From Sporopachydermia quercuum (lineage: Eukaryota; Ascomycota; Sporopachydermiomycetes; Sporopachydermiales; Sporopachydermiaceae), in the NCBI GenBank assembly GCA_001599295.1, contig BCGN01000003.1:1217148-1281147 (forward strand): a DNA stretch of 64,000 bases. Reading direction: 5' to 3'. This document shows, piece by piece, positions 31,283-42,387 of the stretch (position 1 is its first letter; each line of letters begins with the position of its first letter). Under the pieces are notes generated by a model that made no database searches, had not been told where the DNA came from, and worked only from the letters and a program-made list of their open reading frames with translations. The translations under genes and the position numbers were made by a program.

Positions 31283-32800
31283 ATGTCCAATAAACGCAAC
31301 TCTCTTGCACTGGATTCGTTTTCCAATCGGAAACTGGCGTCTCAGTTGCATTCATCAAATAAAAGGAAATCTATGGCTGGGTTCACTCCTTTAAGTCAAA
31401 TATCTCAATCAAAAATCAATAGCTCCTCATCTCGGCCACTGAACACAAACCTGTCCTTGAAACCAGGAATCTCTTCATATCGTGATAGACAAATATCTGA
31501 AGAATCATTGCCAAGAAACCAAGGGGAACAGGATGATGGGATAGAAGGCTTAATGCCAGCAACGCCTCCTGGTCATAAGACAATTGAGACGAACGTGAGA
31601 CCACATCCTAATCATATTTCATCAGCAAAAACAGATGAGTTGGAAATACCGGTGGGAAATGAAAGGTCGCCTATTAGTTTAATAAGGACTCCAACAAATT
31701 TAAAAACAGAACCAACAAACATTCGGCCGCATGGACATCATGCAAGACAGACCAATGTAGAAGAACGACCAGAAATCATCCCTACTAGTTCTCACTTAGA
31801 ACTACGGAGCATCATGAAGACAGATCGATCATCAGTTGAAGTAATTGGAGAATCCATCAAAACCCCCAATGGTAAAACAACATTTTCTGAGCAGAAAAAG
31901 GCTGCGGAATCCCCTGACAGAAGGAGTAGCTTCTTACCACCAAATGCTTTTATGCAGCCTATAGATCCAATTGAAGAAGTAGTAAGACGATCATTTGATC
32001 AGAAGGATAAAGTCGACAGTATCCATACTAGAGCTAGAAATACTACTACACAGACACCCGAACGAAGCATTCAGAAAGAAGACAGTTTCACCGTCCCCAC
32101 CAGTCCTAAGGAACATGGAAGAACAAGTACTAATGTGTTCCCTGAGCTCAATGATGATTCCATAAACAATGGCAGAGATTCTTATCAAGCTGAAGATGTA
32201 GAGAAAGAAAGAACGAAAGAAGAGATTATCTTACTAAATGAGAACTCGCCTTTGAAACTTATTAAGAGTGCAAATAAAAATAAACGACATGATAGTAACG
32301 ACTCAAATATGGTTCTTACGCCGGTTAGAAATTTTAAATATGGTGAAACTTCGTCATTCAATCAGTTAAATAGATCTGGATTCAATTTTGAGCTCCCTAA
32401 TTTATCTCCAGACTCAATTCCTACAATCACATTAAGCGAACTGGAAAACGAAAAGANTAAATATCAAAAAGAAATAGATGATCTAATAAACGACAATTTG
32501 TTGAAGGATCATGAAATAAAAACCTTGATGAAAAAGTTGGATGATATTGAAAGTATTCATGAAAAGAAGTTGACTGAGACGGTGGAAAAGCTATCTAATG
32601 AATTGTACACTCAGTATTCCAAGAAGCATGAATATAAAGTTAGTGTACTCAAAAAGAACTTGGATATAAAATGGATGGAAAAGCTGGAAGAAAAAGAGAA
32701 CGACATCAAAAGGCTTAAGAGAGAAATCAGTAAAGAACGTATTGAAAAAGCTGAACTGGTGAAAATGTGGGATGAATATGAGAAACTCAACAAACCTTAG
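31283..32800 (+). CDS. Coiled-coil protein, possibly Slk19/TACC family
   Basis: 505 residues from the ATG at 31283; the open frame begins seven codons earlier with TTG only. The first 380 residues are polar, Ser/Thr/Pro-rich and probably disordered, with several SP/TP sites (CDK-like, for example MVLTPVRN). From about residue 386 to the end runs a continuous coiled coil with a distinctive stretch (ELYTQYSKKHEYKVSVLKK, then WMEKLEEKENDIKRLKREI). That kind of C-terminus recalls the fungal Slk19/TACC family of kinetochore and spindle proteins. A role in mitosis is inferred. The general class is more certain than the name. Confidence 0.55.
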   Translation: MSNKRNSLALDSFSNRKLASQLHSSNKRKSMAGFTPLSQISQSKINSSSSRPLNTNLSLKPGISSYRDRQISEESLPRNQGEQDDGIEGLMPATPPGHKTIETNVRPHPNHISSAKTDELEIPVGNERSPISLIRTPTNLKTEPTNIRPHGHHARQTNVEERPEIIPTSSHLELRSIMKTDRSSVEVIGESIKTPNGKTTFSEQKKAAESPDRRSSFLPPNAFMQPIDPIEEVVRRSFDQKDKVDSIHTRARNTTTQTPERSIQKEDSFTVPTSPKEHGRTSTNVFPELNDDSINNGRDSYQAEDVEKERTKEEIILLNENSPLKLIKSANKNKRHDSNDSNMVLTPVRNFKYGETSSFNQLNRSGFNFELPNLSPDSIPTITLSELENEKXKYQKEIDDLINDNLLKDHEIKTLMKKLDDIESIHEKKLTETVEKLSNELYTQYSKKHEYKVSVLKKNLDIKWMEKLEEKENDIKRLKREISKERIEKAELVKMWDEYEKLNKP

Positions 32801-34080
32801 ACTCTAATCTTCTCAACTCATTTCATTCAGCTTCGTTTTTGTCGTCCTTCGCGAATTTTATTGATGTGATGTAAAATTAAGGTTTATATGAAAGTTCGAG
32901 TGAAGTCTCTTTTCAAATGCAGTTTCACCTAGCAGTTCATTTAAATTGACATAATGTGACGAATGAAATATACTTATTTAATCAGAATCGGACATGATAA
33001 ATAAAACATTCAATAGTGAGTTCTTTTTGTATTATTATTATTGTTACAATTATTTAGTAGCTACAGGAAATCTGATTATAATGAATTTCTTTATGTATTG
33101 TACTCCTTTCTGTAGCCCATTTTTTCGTTCATTTTATTGAAGTTTTGTCAATCGTAAACCTTAATCTAATCTATTTTGCTTATAATTCATATTCAATCAA
33201 GCAAAATCAAAATAAGCATCTCGAAGAACTCTCCTCATCAATGTCCAGTTTTCACCCTCTTTGGCTGACCAAGGATATATTCGGAGATTTTATTCTCTCA
33301 ATTCACACAATTGAGCCTAGCGTTTGCTTCTAATCAAAGTAAACAGTGATCTAATAGACAGCTAGTCATGCATAGATAGTTCTATCACACTCAAAATCAC
33401 AGATAGGATACTCCATAGAGTTTAATGTAGGGAGATGCTAGTGAATATATGTTCCATTTACTTTACTGAAATCCCAACTGTAGACATTGTAGTCAGTTTA
33501 GCGAGTCATGCGTTTACCGATTGATCGGTGGCTATATTGAATTCATAGTAACTGTTTCATCTCCTAACATTTAACCTAATGCCACCAATCAACGACCTTC
33601 CCTANCCCAATTATCCATTCTTATCCTCTCTTCTAATCCATCCATTTGCTTGATCAATTACCTCTCCCTACTATGTTTCATTTCAATATTGCTCTTATAA
33701 CTCTCACCCATGAACCAATTACCTTACGAACTTACTTTTCAATATTGGAAAAAGTCTCGATTCCTTATTTTGTGCCATTGAAGCGAGGATTTTCTGATTG
33801 TATAATCATAAAACCATCAAAGTTTGGCTTTGTTGCTGAAAACTTTAATGTGTAGAGAAAGGATAATTGCCAGGCAGGAAAAAGAACGGAGGAGCTTGTA
33901 TTGAATTCACAATGAAGCTAGGTAAAAAGATGATATTGGTTATATTGTAAAGAACAGGACAATTAGAAAGAACCTATTTAATGAAGAGTTGCATTACTAG
34001 AAAATAAGTGACGCGTTTGAAGAAAAAGAAAAAAGAATAGAAGAAGAAATTTCAAATCTCGGTTATCGATTGTCCTAAAA
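32801..34080. other. Spacer upstream of BEM3
   Basis: 1.28 kb. It holds the 3' flank of the Slk19-like gene and the BEM3 promoter, with ACGCGT at 34011-34016 close to the start. Short ORFs here have no support. Confidence 0.6.
34011..34016. promoter_or_regulatory. ACGCGT MCB-type box upstream of BEM3
   Basis: An MBF-type core 65 bp before the BEM3 ATG. G1/S expression would suit a Cdc42 regulator of bud emergence; this is inferred. Confidence 0.4.
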
Positions 34081-37000
34081 ATGGGTCCCTGTGACTTTAG
34101 AGCTATGCCTGAGGTACCAGAAGATCATAGAACAGGTGCAGGTACCGGTTCTATAAAGAATGAATACAATCAATCAAAAGTGAACATTCCTGATCAATTG
34201 AATGATGCGTTTTCTTTCCAAGAAGGAATACAATCTGGTGCTTCTACAATAAATGATAAGTTCACAAGCCCACGCTCAGTACATAAAAGTCATACCTCGA
34301 AATCAATATCAGGGGCTGAAACAAGGAATTCAAGTATAAGCAATAAAGATCCTAATCAAATAATAAAAAAGCAAAGGAATCTGATTTTGAACTTGAAGAG
34401 AGATCTGGTACATGTTACAAGTGAACGTGATCAACTACGATCTTTGTTAAACAAACATGGTATACCAATTCCAAGCTTGAATGTATCATCACCAGCAAAG
34501 AGTACTCATTCAAACACGAGCAGCATATACAGCACGCAAGTTCAAAAGAATGGACACCAGAAAGCATCTTCACTTGACATATCGACTCATCAAGAATCGT
34601 ATCATAGTATTAAATCAGCACCTAGTACAGGTATAATCTCATCTCCTGGTAGTTCGAAATTTTCAATTGACAATTCCTCAGGTTCACCACCAACCACACC
34701 CACCAAGACATCATTCGAAAATGACAAAAACCCGTCTTTATTATCAAAAGTTAACCATTCATCTCCTGCTTCCAATATGCGTTCTGAACAGTATGCTCAC
34801 TCCCAACCAGTTGTGTTTGATACCAGGCCGACTCCAATTGCTAATACCAGTCAGAGCCATATCAATTTGGCTTTGAGCGGAATCATTGATACAGAAGCAA
34901 CGCAGGCAGAGATATTATTGAATCAACAGGCACAACCAGAGATTCCTGAACCTCTGTTTTTGCGTCAGCTGAAAACACAGCAAAAGTTGANTCAAGAAAA
35001 GGATAAAAAGGATAAGAATGAATCGAAAGCGGATGTTTATGCTTCTAATGGCTTCTCAAATTTCAGTTCTACTGTTGATTCTAATCCTAATTCTATCACT
35101 AGTTCTGATGCTAATTTATCTACCAATGCTAGCTTCAATTCGAATGCCAATACAGCTGGCTCTGCTTCATCGCTTAGTATTCCAATTCCTCCTCAATCAA
35201 ACTATGATCACCTTCATACAACACCATCTATCCAACAATTCAGTCAATTTGCATCTTCAGCATGGGCTACTCCTAGTCCTATAATCTCAAAAACTTTTGA
35301 GTTTGCTGAGCCAGATTTTGCAACAGAACCTTTATCAAATGTACCATCTTCAGTAGCTTCTAATTCAAACCAAGGAAATGACTATTGGTTCCCTGCCGAT
35401 TCACCGATAGTACTACAGATTACAAGTCAATCAGGCTCAAATGACACTGAAACCATCAATTCTGCTTCTCCAGCTACCTCTGTCGGTCTATCAAACAACC
35501 TTGAAAGTAAGAAAGCATTATTCCGTAAACCAAAAAGAGAATCACTGATGAAACCAACTGTATCATCACCACTGCCTAGACAAGATAAAATTACCCTTTT
35601 TGTTGAACCTGAGAATCTCAACACCATCACAGTAGAAGTGTCAAAATCATTACTGAGTCATAAAAAGAAATCAAGGCATAATGATCCCGAAATAATGTTC
35701 TCGTGCTGCGACCGTGCTACTGGTAAGCAAATTTGGCAAATCAAGAAACAGTATTCAGCATTAGCTTCATTGAATCAACAAATCGAAAGCTGTATGTCTG
35801 CAGAGTACTATTCGATACCTAAATTACCTGATAGAACATTGTTCTTATCTCATGCGCCTAATAAGATAGACATTAGACGGCAAGAGCTAAGCAGCTATTT
35901 CTCTGGATTGCTTTCAATTCCGTCTTTACCTTCGACAGTTAGCTTAGCCTTATGTGAATTTCTATCTACTGACATGATAAATCCGTTGGAGCTAGATGAA
36001 CAAATAGAAACAAAATGTGGATATCTCACAATGAAAAGGAAAGGTTTGGGTAGTACATGGAAGGCTAGATTTTGCATCATTGAGGATACAAATCTCCTAA
36101 TATATGAAAACGACAGATGTGAAAGTTTTGTTAGCAAGATTAACTTGATAGGTGTTCAAATAGGCGCAGCAAAGTCTCAAGTTTCTGATTCTAGTGATTC
36201 TAAATCATATCGACATGCATTCTTGCTATTAGAGCCCAAGAAGAATGGCACTGGTCAAAGCAATAGTCCTCAGAACTATATACAGCATGTATTCTGTGCT
36301 GAAAGTGATGATGAAAGAGATGACTGGATCCAGTGTATATGTGGAGCAGTCAGTCCTCAGGCAGTGGATAAAGTTGCTACAGCTATAAATAGACTATCAG
36401 TTAATGATCTAGGAAAACCTGAACATAAACCAATGAGCAGAGATGCCAGTTCGTCATCTGTTGACGACGTGAAAAAGAACAAGAAGAGAAATATATTTGG
36501 ATTTAGAAGTGGAAAGACCNACTCTTCATCAAATGTGCCGGATGGTCTCATTATAAGCTCACCATCATCAAAAATTGAAGCAAGTGATATAAATCCAATA
36601 AACTCTCCCGACTTTGATAGTTTATTAGCACCAAGTAACTACAATAGAAATCAACACAACGACCAGGATTTATTCAATGGTGCTCAAGGAAGTAGTAAAA
36701 TCCCTGATGCTTATAGATCACTATTATCTATGAATACTCCTAATTTACCAAATACTTCTGATATTTTATCAAGTACCTCACCTAATAGAGGAATATTTGA
36801 AGCCAATGAGTTAAAAGGCATATCCTCGCAAATTAGTGTTAGCGCTCAGTTAGTATTTGGTGTACATTTAGTTGACTCGTTGAGAACATCTCATCATACA
36901 ATTTATAATGAAGCGGTTGTACCAAGTATTGTTTTCAGATGTTTGACATATTTGGAAACTGTTGACGCGGTCTATGAAGAAGGATTGTTCAGATTAAGTG

Positions 37001-37614
37001 GATCATCAATTTTGATTAAACAGCTCAAAGAATCATTCAACACTTCTCATGATGTTGACCTATTAGCCATGAAGCCAATGCCAGATGTCAATACTATTGC
37101 TGGGCTATTGAAACTGTTTTTACGTGAACTGCCAACAAAACTGGTTCCAAATGAGTACTTCAATCAATTTTCTGAGGTAACTAACAGAGATACCTTGTCA
37201 ATCATTGCTCCTGAATTCAGGTCTCTTATTAAGCTATTGCCCAAGGAAAATCAAGATATGTTGTATGCATTATTCAAGTTTCTTTCATCGGTTGTGGCTA
37301 ATCGTGATATTAATAAGATGAATGTTAGAAATCGTAAGTATATTGATGTTGTCTTAGTTACAAATGATAGACTGGTTCCGGTTTCTTTGGGCTAATTCTA
37401 TTAGCTCTATCATTATGTGTTCTTCTTGATTAACCAGTTCTCTTTACTAACAAAGGTGCTTTTAGTTGTCCTTGTTTTCACACCAACACTTAACATCCCA
37501 ATCGATATATTGATTCCTTTCTTAACGGATTTCTCATATATATTTGAGAATGGTACATTGAGTGACCAACCATCTAGCCGCATCAGTGATATCTTGTCGC
37601 AGTCTCAAAGATGA
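34081..37614 (+). CDS. BEM3: Bem3, Cdc42 GTPase-activating protein (PX-PH-RhoGAP)
   Basis: Two exons, 34081-37333 and 37466-37614, encode 1133 residues, close to S. cerevisiae Bem3 (1128). A short coiled coil (about 93-125) and a long Ser/Asn-rich region precede a PX domain (about 503-640), a PH domain (about 643-760, CGYLTMKRKGLGSTWKARF) and RhoGAP (about 918-1115). RhoGAP shows the arginine finger region (YEEGLFRLSGS) and LLKLFLRELPTKLVP. The intron starts GTAAGT and ends with TACTAAC and TTTTAG; splicing yields VRNLVLVFTPTLNIP, the conserved end of the domain. Without splicing, 20 foreign codons lead to a stop at 37395. Bem3 stimulates GTP hydrolysis by Cdc42 at sites of polarised growth. 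Confidence 0.93.
37334..37465 (+). other. BEM3 intron near the 3' end
   Basis: 132 nt, starting GTAAGT, with TACTAAC at 37445-37451. A nearby AG at 37454-37455 is skipped in favour of TTTTAG, the only choice that restores NLVLVFTPTLNIP. Confidence 0.92.
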
Positions 37615-38066
37615 ACCAATATACGTTTGATTCTCCTTAATGCAAGATGGAAAAAAAGTTGTAATATACGTAATATGCCATAGTATATATATATCATAGA
37701 GGATGGTATAAGAGAGGGTATACTATAAACATGTATAATGGTTTCAGCACGATAATCAAATGATATTTATTAGGCTGGAATCAATTAGTTTCATACACTT
37801 AATATGTTTAACACGTTCAATATGTATGAATAGAACGAATGATCCTTGTTTTATAGTACTTGTATTTATATGAAATGAAATACCCAAATGTATTTTTGAA
37901 CTAATAACAATGATAGTATATCATGTTATTTAGAGATATGACGATAAAAAAACTAATAAATAAATAAAATTAAAGAAATACAATAATCCATCCATTATAA
38001 TTGCCAATTGCTCAAACCCTTTATTAGCTTTTTTGCTCTTTTCTTTTTCTATTGTCTTATGTATAA
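37615..38066. other. Convergent spacer between BEM3 and LIP5
   Basis: 452 bp of AT-rich 3' flank (TATA-like runs near 37685) with nothing else seen. Confidence 0.7.
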
Positions 38067-39230
38067 TTACAAGGAAGATGATAATGTTTCAGAAGCAACA
38101 TTTGCTACATCAATAGGTCTATCTTGAGTATTGCTTTGAGCGCTCTTTCTTTTCTTCAGAACATTTTCAATGAATGCTTCACCAGCTTTATAGGAACTTC
38201 TCACCAATGGTCCAGATGCAACATACAGAAATCCTAATTCCAGAGATCTTTCTTTCCAGTAATCAAACTTCTCAGGTGTAACGTATTCAACAACCTTCAT
38301 ATGTCGTTTCGTGGGTCTCATATATTGACCAAATGTAACAACATCGACTCCTGCTTCTCTCAATTTCTTAAGAGTGTTGTCGATTTGTTCATCAGTTTCA
38401 CCAAAACCAAGCATAATAGAGGTCTTGGTTATGAGAGATGGAACTGTTTGTTTGGCGTGTCTAAGAACTGATACGGATTGTTTGAATGTAGCTCTTCTAT
38501 CACGAACAAAAGGGGTTAGTTCTTCCACTGTTTCCACATTATGGGCAAAAACATCAAGACCTGACAAAGCCAATCTTTCAACATCTGCTAGATTGCCTCT
38601 GAAGTCACCGGATAACGTCTCCACTAAAATATGGGGTGCTTTTGACTTTATTCTTCTGACAGTATCAGCAAAATGAGCAGAACCACCATCAGACAAATCA
38701 TCACGATCGACAGTTGTCAGAACAACATAACCGAGACCCCATCTAGCAATAGCTTCTGCAGTATTCTCGGGTTCATGAGGATCAAGAGGTCCTGGTGTTC
38801 GTGATGTTTTAACTGAACAGAAACGACATCCTCTTGTGCAAGTATCACCCATAAGCATGATTGTCGCAGTTGCTGTAGATTTATCAGTCCCACCCCAGCA
38901 TTCTCCAATATTTGGACAACGTGCTTCTTCGCAAACTGTGTGTAATTTAAGTCCATGTACATCTTCCTTCAGCTTGGCAAAATTCTTTCCCTTTGGGATC
39001 TCAGTTTTTAACCACGATGGCAGTCTTTTTCTTTCTGTTGTGCTGTTCAAAGCCTCAGCGATGGGATCATATTGATTCATGTTAGCTGCTCTTTTATTCA
39101 AGAAATCATCAAACGATGGTCCTTTATTTAATGTGTCTGTGAATGTTGTACGACGACGTCTTCTAGTCGGTTGGCTCAATGATGCCAACCGCCTTACAAT
39201 AACTTTGCTCTGAAGTCCTGTGCTTGTCAT
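38067..39230 (-). CDS. LIP5: Lipoyl synthase, mitochondrial
   Basis: 387 residues from the ATG at 39230. A basic leader with a run of six arginines out of eight suits mitochondrial import. The auxiliary iron-sulfur cluster ligands are C100, C105 and C111 ([12 protein letters not shown]) and the radical-SAM cluster ligands are C131, C135 and C138 (CTRGCRFC). The closing RSSY serine motif ([12 protein letters not shown]) is present. The enzyme inserts two sulfurs into octanoyl groups to make lipoyl on pyruvate and 2-oxoglutarate dehydrogenases and the glycine cleavage system. Length and motifs are complete. Confidence 0.96.
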   Translation of the reverse strand: MTSTGLQSKVIVRRLASLSQPTRRRRRTTFTDTLNKGPSFDDFLNKRAANMNQYDPIAEALNSTTERKRLPSWLKTEIPKGKNFAKLKEDVHGLKLHTVCEEARCPNIGECWGGTDKSTATATIMLMGDTCTRGCRFCSVKTSRTPGPLDPHEPENTAEAIARWGLGYVVLTTVDRDDLSDGGSAHFADTVRRIKSKAPHILVETLSGDFRGNLADVERLALSGLDVFAHNVETVEELTPFVRDRRATFKQSVSVLRHAKQTVPSLITKTSIMLGFGETDEQIDNTLKKLREAGVDVVTFGQYMRPTKRHMKVVEYVTPEKFDYWKERSLELGFLYVASGPLVRSSYKAGEAFIENVLKKRKSAQSNTQDRPIDVANVASETLSSSL

Positions 39231-40120
39231 CTTCTCTTATATGCTATTCTTTAATGGACTCCTACAAAATCCCACCTATCTGTACTTTTCTCAATAAAAG
39301 TATTCCAGTATCTTTATAAATAAGAATATCAATATAGGTAACGATTTAGTTAAATCATCAGTATGTGATACTTTCTCTTTATCCGATTCCTCCCGGCAAA
39401 AGTGAACAAAGAAAGTAAGCTATCAGGTAAAATAAAACTTCCGGAAGTAATAAGTTATATTCCGGGGTTTTCTGTATCAGGATGGAAGTTTAGGTGAGGA
39501 ACAAAAGTTTATTTGTTAGAGAAAAGTAGTAGGTGAATGATGTGTACCTGATGATCGGTTGCGGGAAGATAAGATGTGCAAAGAGTAAAATATAGACACC
39601 AAATACTGAAAACAAGTATATTAATAATCTTTGATAGTGAGTTAATCAATTATTGGTAGGGCGGTTGCAAATGAGTGAAATAGTCGTCAATATGTTATTA
39701 AGTTGAAGGGTGTAGGCTAGTTACAAGGTTCACGTGATGTATACGATATATACGAACTATGGGGTAGAGAAGATTGAACATCAGGAAAGAATAATTCGAA
39801 GATTAATAGTATAGAAATAGTCTTCATATTGGCAAATTATTGTCAAAATTATGAAACAGTTACTTAGTTAGATGTTTTGAGAAGTTCTATCTTGTATACA
39901 AAGAGCGTAAGTGTTATTAAATTTGTGATTGAATAATTAATGTATAACTGATTAATAGATATAGGGTAAAAACGAGAGTATATGTATGACAAAGTATAGT
40001 ATGGGAACTTAACAATCTATATAGAAAGACTCTTATCCAAAAAATAAAAATAGAAACATTTCATCGGGTTAAAATGCAGGCAAGAAAGCTTTTTGAGGGA
40101 TTCGATATTCTTCTCTTCAT
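39231..40120. other. LIP5 promoter region and IDI1 3' flank
   Basis: 890 bp. It contains TCACGTGA (39730-39737) followed directly by two TATACGA elements (39740-39746, 39749-39755), about 500 bp upstream of LIP5. No gene seen. Confidence 0.6.
39730..39755. promoter_or_regulatory. E-box with two sterol-element-like TATACGA sites
   Basis: TCACGTGA is a Cbf1-type palindrome. TATACGA is the reverse of the TCGTATA sterol response core bound by Upc2. They are packed within 26 bp. Only LIP5 faces away from them as a downstream gene; function is inferred. Confidence 0.3.
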
Positions 40121-40951
40121 TCACAACATTCTGTGAATCGTCTTATCATTAGAATCTTCAGTGATACTGTCGAGATCTTCCCACCATTTGAAAAGATAGC
40201 TTTCACAAATCAATTTGAACCAAGGAGTGAAAGCCAAAGATTTATCCTTAAACATTTCTTTCAGTTCACTAGAGGAAACGAATTTTTCATCTCTGACTTC
40301 ATTGCGGTTAGGGTCAAGTGTAGGATCGAGTTTAATGATCAGAATGTAATCAATTTCATGTTCACCCCAGACTCCATCACTAGGAGCTTTGTAATGAATT
40401 CTTGTAAGGAACTTGAATTTATCGATAGGGGTTTCTAATGTAGGAATTCCTAGCTCTTGATAAAGTTTTCTTGAAGCGGCAGTCTTAGCACCACTAATGG
40501 AGCTGGGAAGATCATGGCCTAACTCAGTTGGAATAGACAAAGGATGTGAGCAACAAGTATTTGTCCATTGGTCTGCAAAAGTGATCTTTTCTGTGGCTCT
40601 TTGTTGCAAGAGTAATTTGTTTTCAGAATTGAAAAGGAAAACAGAAAACGCACGATGAAGAAGACCATTTTCAATATTAGGCATAACATGGCAAGTTTTC
40701 TTTGAAGCAGCCCCTATAGGATTATCGTTGTAGTCCAAAACAATACATACTTCTCCCATTAATTTGATTTGCTCTTCATCGTGCCCTGAAAAGAGACTGG
40801 CATCGTTATCATCTTTGGAACTGAGAGGAGTAGGTGTTTGGGTAGGTTGACTTGGCTCACCAGTAACAATAACATCTGGAAATAATGTTCCAACGTTGCC
40901 GCTGTTGATTCTTTGAATGACTTCGGGGTATGTTTCAGTCGCAGTAGACAT
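40121..40951 (-). CDS. IDI1: Isopentenyl-diphosphate delta-isomerase
   Basis: 276 residues from the ATG at 40951, about the usual fungal length (288 in S. cerevisiae). The Nudix fold shows the active-site cysteine in TNTCCSHPL (C134), a Nudix-like helix ([13 protein letters not shown]) and the catalytic glutamate in [10 protein letters not shown] (near residue 199). It interconverts isopentenyl and dimethylallyl diphosphate in the mevalonate pathway that feeds ergosterol, dolichol and ubiquinone. It is essential in yeast. Confidence 0.96.
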   Translation of the reverse strand: MSTATETYPEVIQRINSGNVGTLFPDVIVTGEPSQPTQTPTPLSSKDDNDASLFSGHDEEQIKLMGEVCIVLDYNDNPIGAASKKTCHVMPNIENGLLHRAFSVFLFNSENKLLLQQRATEKITFADQWTNTCCSHPLSIPTELGHDLPSSISGAKTAASRKLYQELGIPTLETPIDKFKFLTRIHYKAPSDGVWGEHEIDYILIIKLDPTLDPNRNEVRDEKFVSSSELKEMFKDKSLAFTPWFKLICESYLFKWWEDLDSITEDSNDKTIHRML

Positions 40952-42387
40952 TTTGGATAAGCTGACTTTTGTTCAGGCCTATATTTCTTTCGTTGATATA
41001 CACGCTTGATATTCTAGTGACACGAGCTTCGTTCTTTTAAGAGCTGTAGTGAGTAGGTCGGTGATGGTACACTTGAGGTTTGATGGTTAGTCACAACTAC
41101 AAAGGCAATAAAGTACCTTTCTCAGTAGGCTTCAACTTATCCCCGAGTTAAATATATTTCGGGACCAGCATATATTTAGTTAAGGTAAACAAATAGTATT
41201 CAACCAATCGTTTGACCGTCTGCTTTTGCAATAGTCGCAGAACAAATTTCACCCTTTTTAGAACGACGCTTATTCGGAAATACTTTTGTATTATCTAATC
41301 AAATAAAACAAATTCTGATTATGTGATATTTAAAAAGAAACAACCGAGCAAAGCTCCTTAGCTTCAATATCCCGGTCTTCAGCTAAGTTTTAATGCCGAT
41401 ATTATTTATTAAATGAACATAAAATGTAAGATTTAAAATGAGAGATAACATTTATGAAAAATCAATGCCTGAGATATTCCTTTTTTTTCCACTTATCTAG
41501 CAATAATTACTGTCGATCAGACAATCGTGACAAGTCTTCAGTCTGAACTTTGCACAGAGCGTAACTCGTGTACCTGCTGAAATTCATTGGCCTATTAACA
41601 ACCATCAGCTAGGCAAATGGGAACACTATATACACGAATGACAGAAATAACGCTCTTTTTAACAAAATCTCATTAGATTATTTAGAAGATTTTTTTGTTT
41701 CAGTGCTAGTTCTCTTGATCTTCACCCTATGATAGACTTCCTTCCTTACTGCGAAGATATTTAGCAAATCAACAAACCACAATAATCAAGACAATCTCTG
41801 TAAAGTGTGACATAGCTCTTCAATGTCTTTAAATCATTAACCGCGGACCCAACCTACCGCAACTGCTACATCAGCAACAGCCTCTTGTCCGTAGAAAAAT
41901 AATAATTTGGAAGAATCGATGCCTTAATCTCGCATTAATTGTAATTACGTAAAACTGCGCGTTCTCATTCTCTACTATATGTACATATCTTCTACCAACG
42001 ACATACATGACATAGGACCAACTCAATTTCTATCTCGGAGTTAATTAAAGTTTTGAAAACTGGTAAGTGAAAAATTTCCATGGTGAGCACTCAAAGTGCT
42101 TTTGAAACGTTGCGTTGACTGTCTAGGGAATGAGAATTGAAGTACTGTTAGGCAAAGGAGCTGTTCCATTGTTTGGTTTTCTGATCAAGTGGTGAAAAAT
42201 ACACAAGTTTATCTTTTCATTTCAAAGCCATAGTATCATTGATTGTTGTTTGATGGTAGTGGTTTTAATTTCAAAGTAAATGTAGATGGTGAGATTGATA
42301 CAAGGCATAATCAATTACAAAGTTTACAATTGCTTATGAAAATACTTAGTCAATCTAGAATAAAATAATAGCATAAGCCGAATCACA
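40952..42387. other. Divergent promoter region between IDI1 and BFR1
   Basis: 1.44 kb. I see poly-T near 41480, a small stem near 41345-41375 and a T5 run near 41655, but no tRNA and no supported ORF. Confidence 0.5.
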
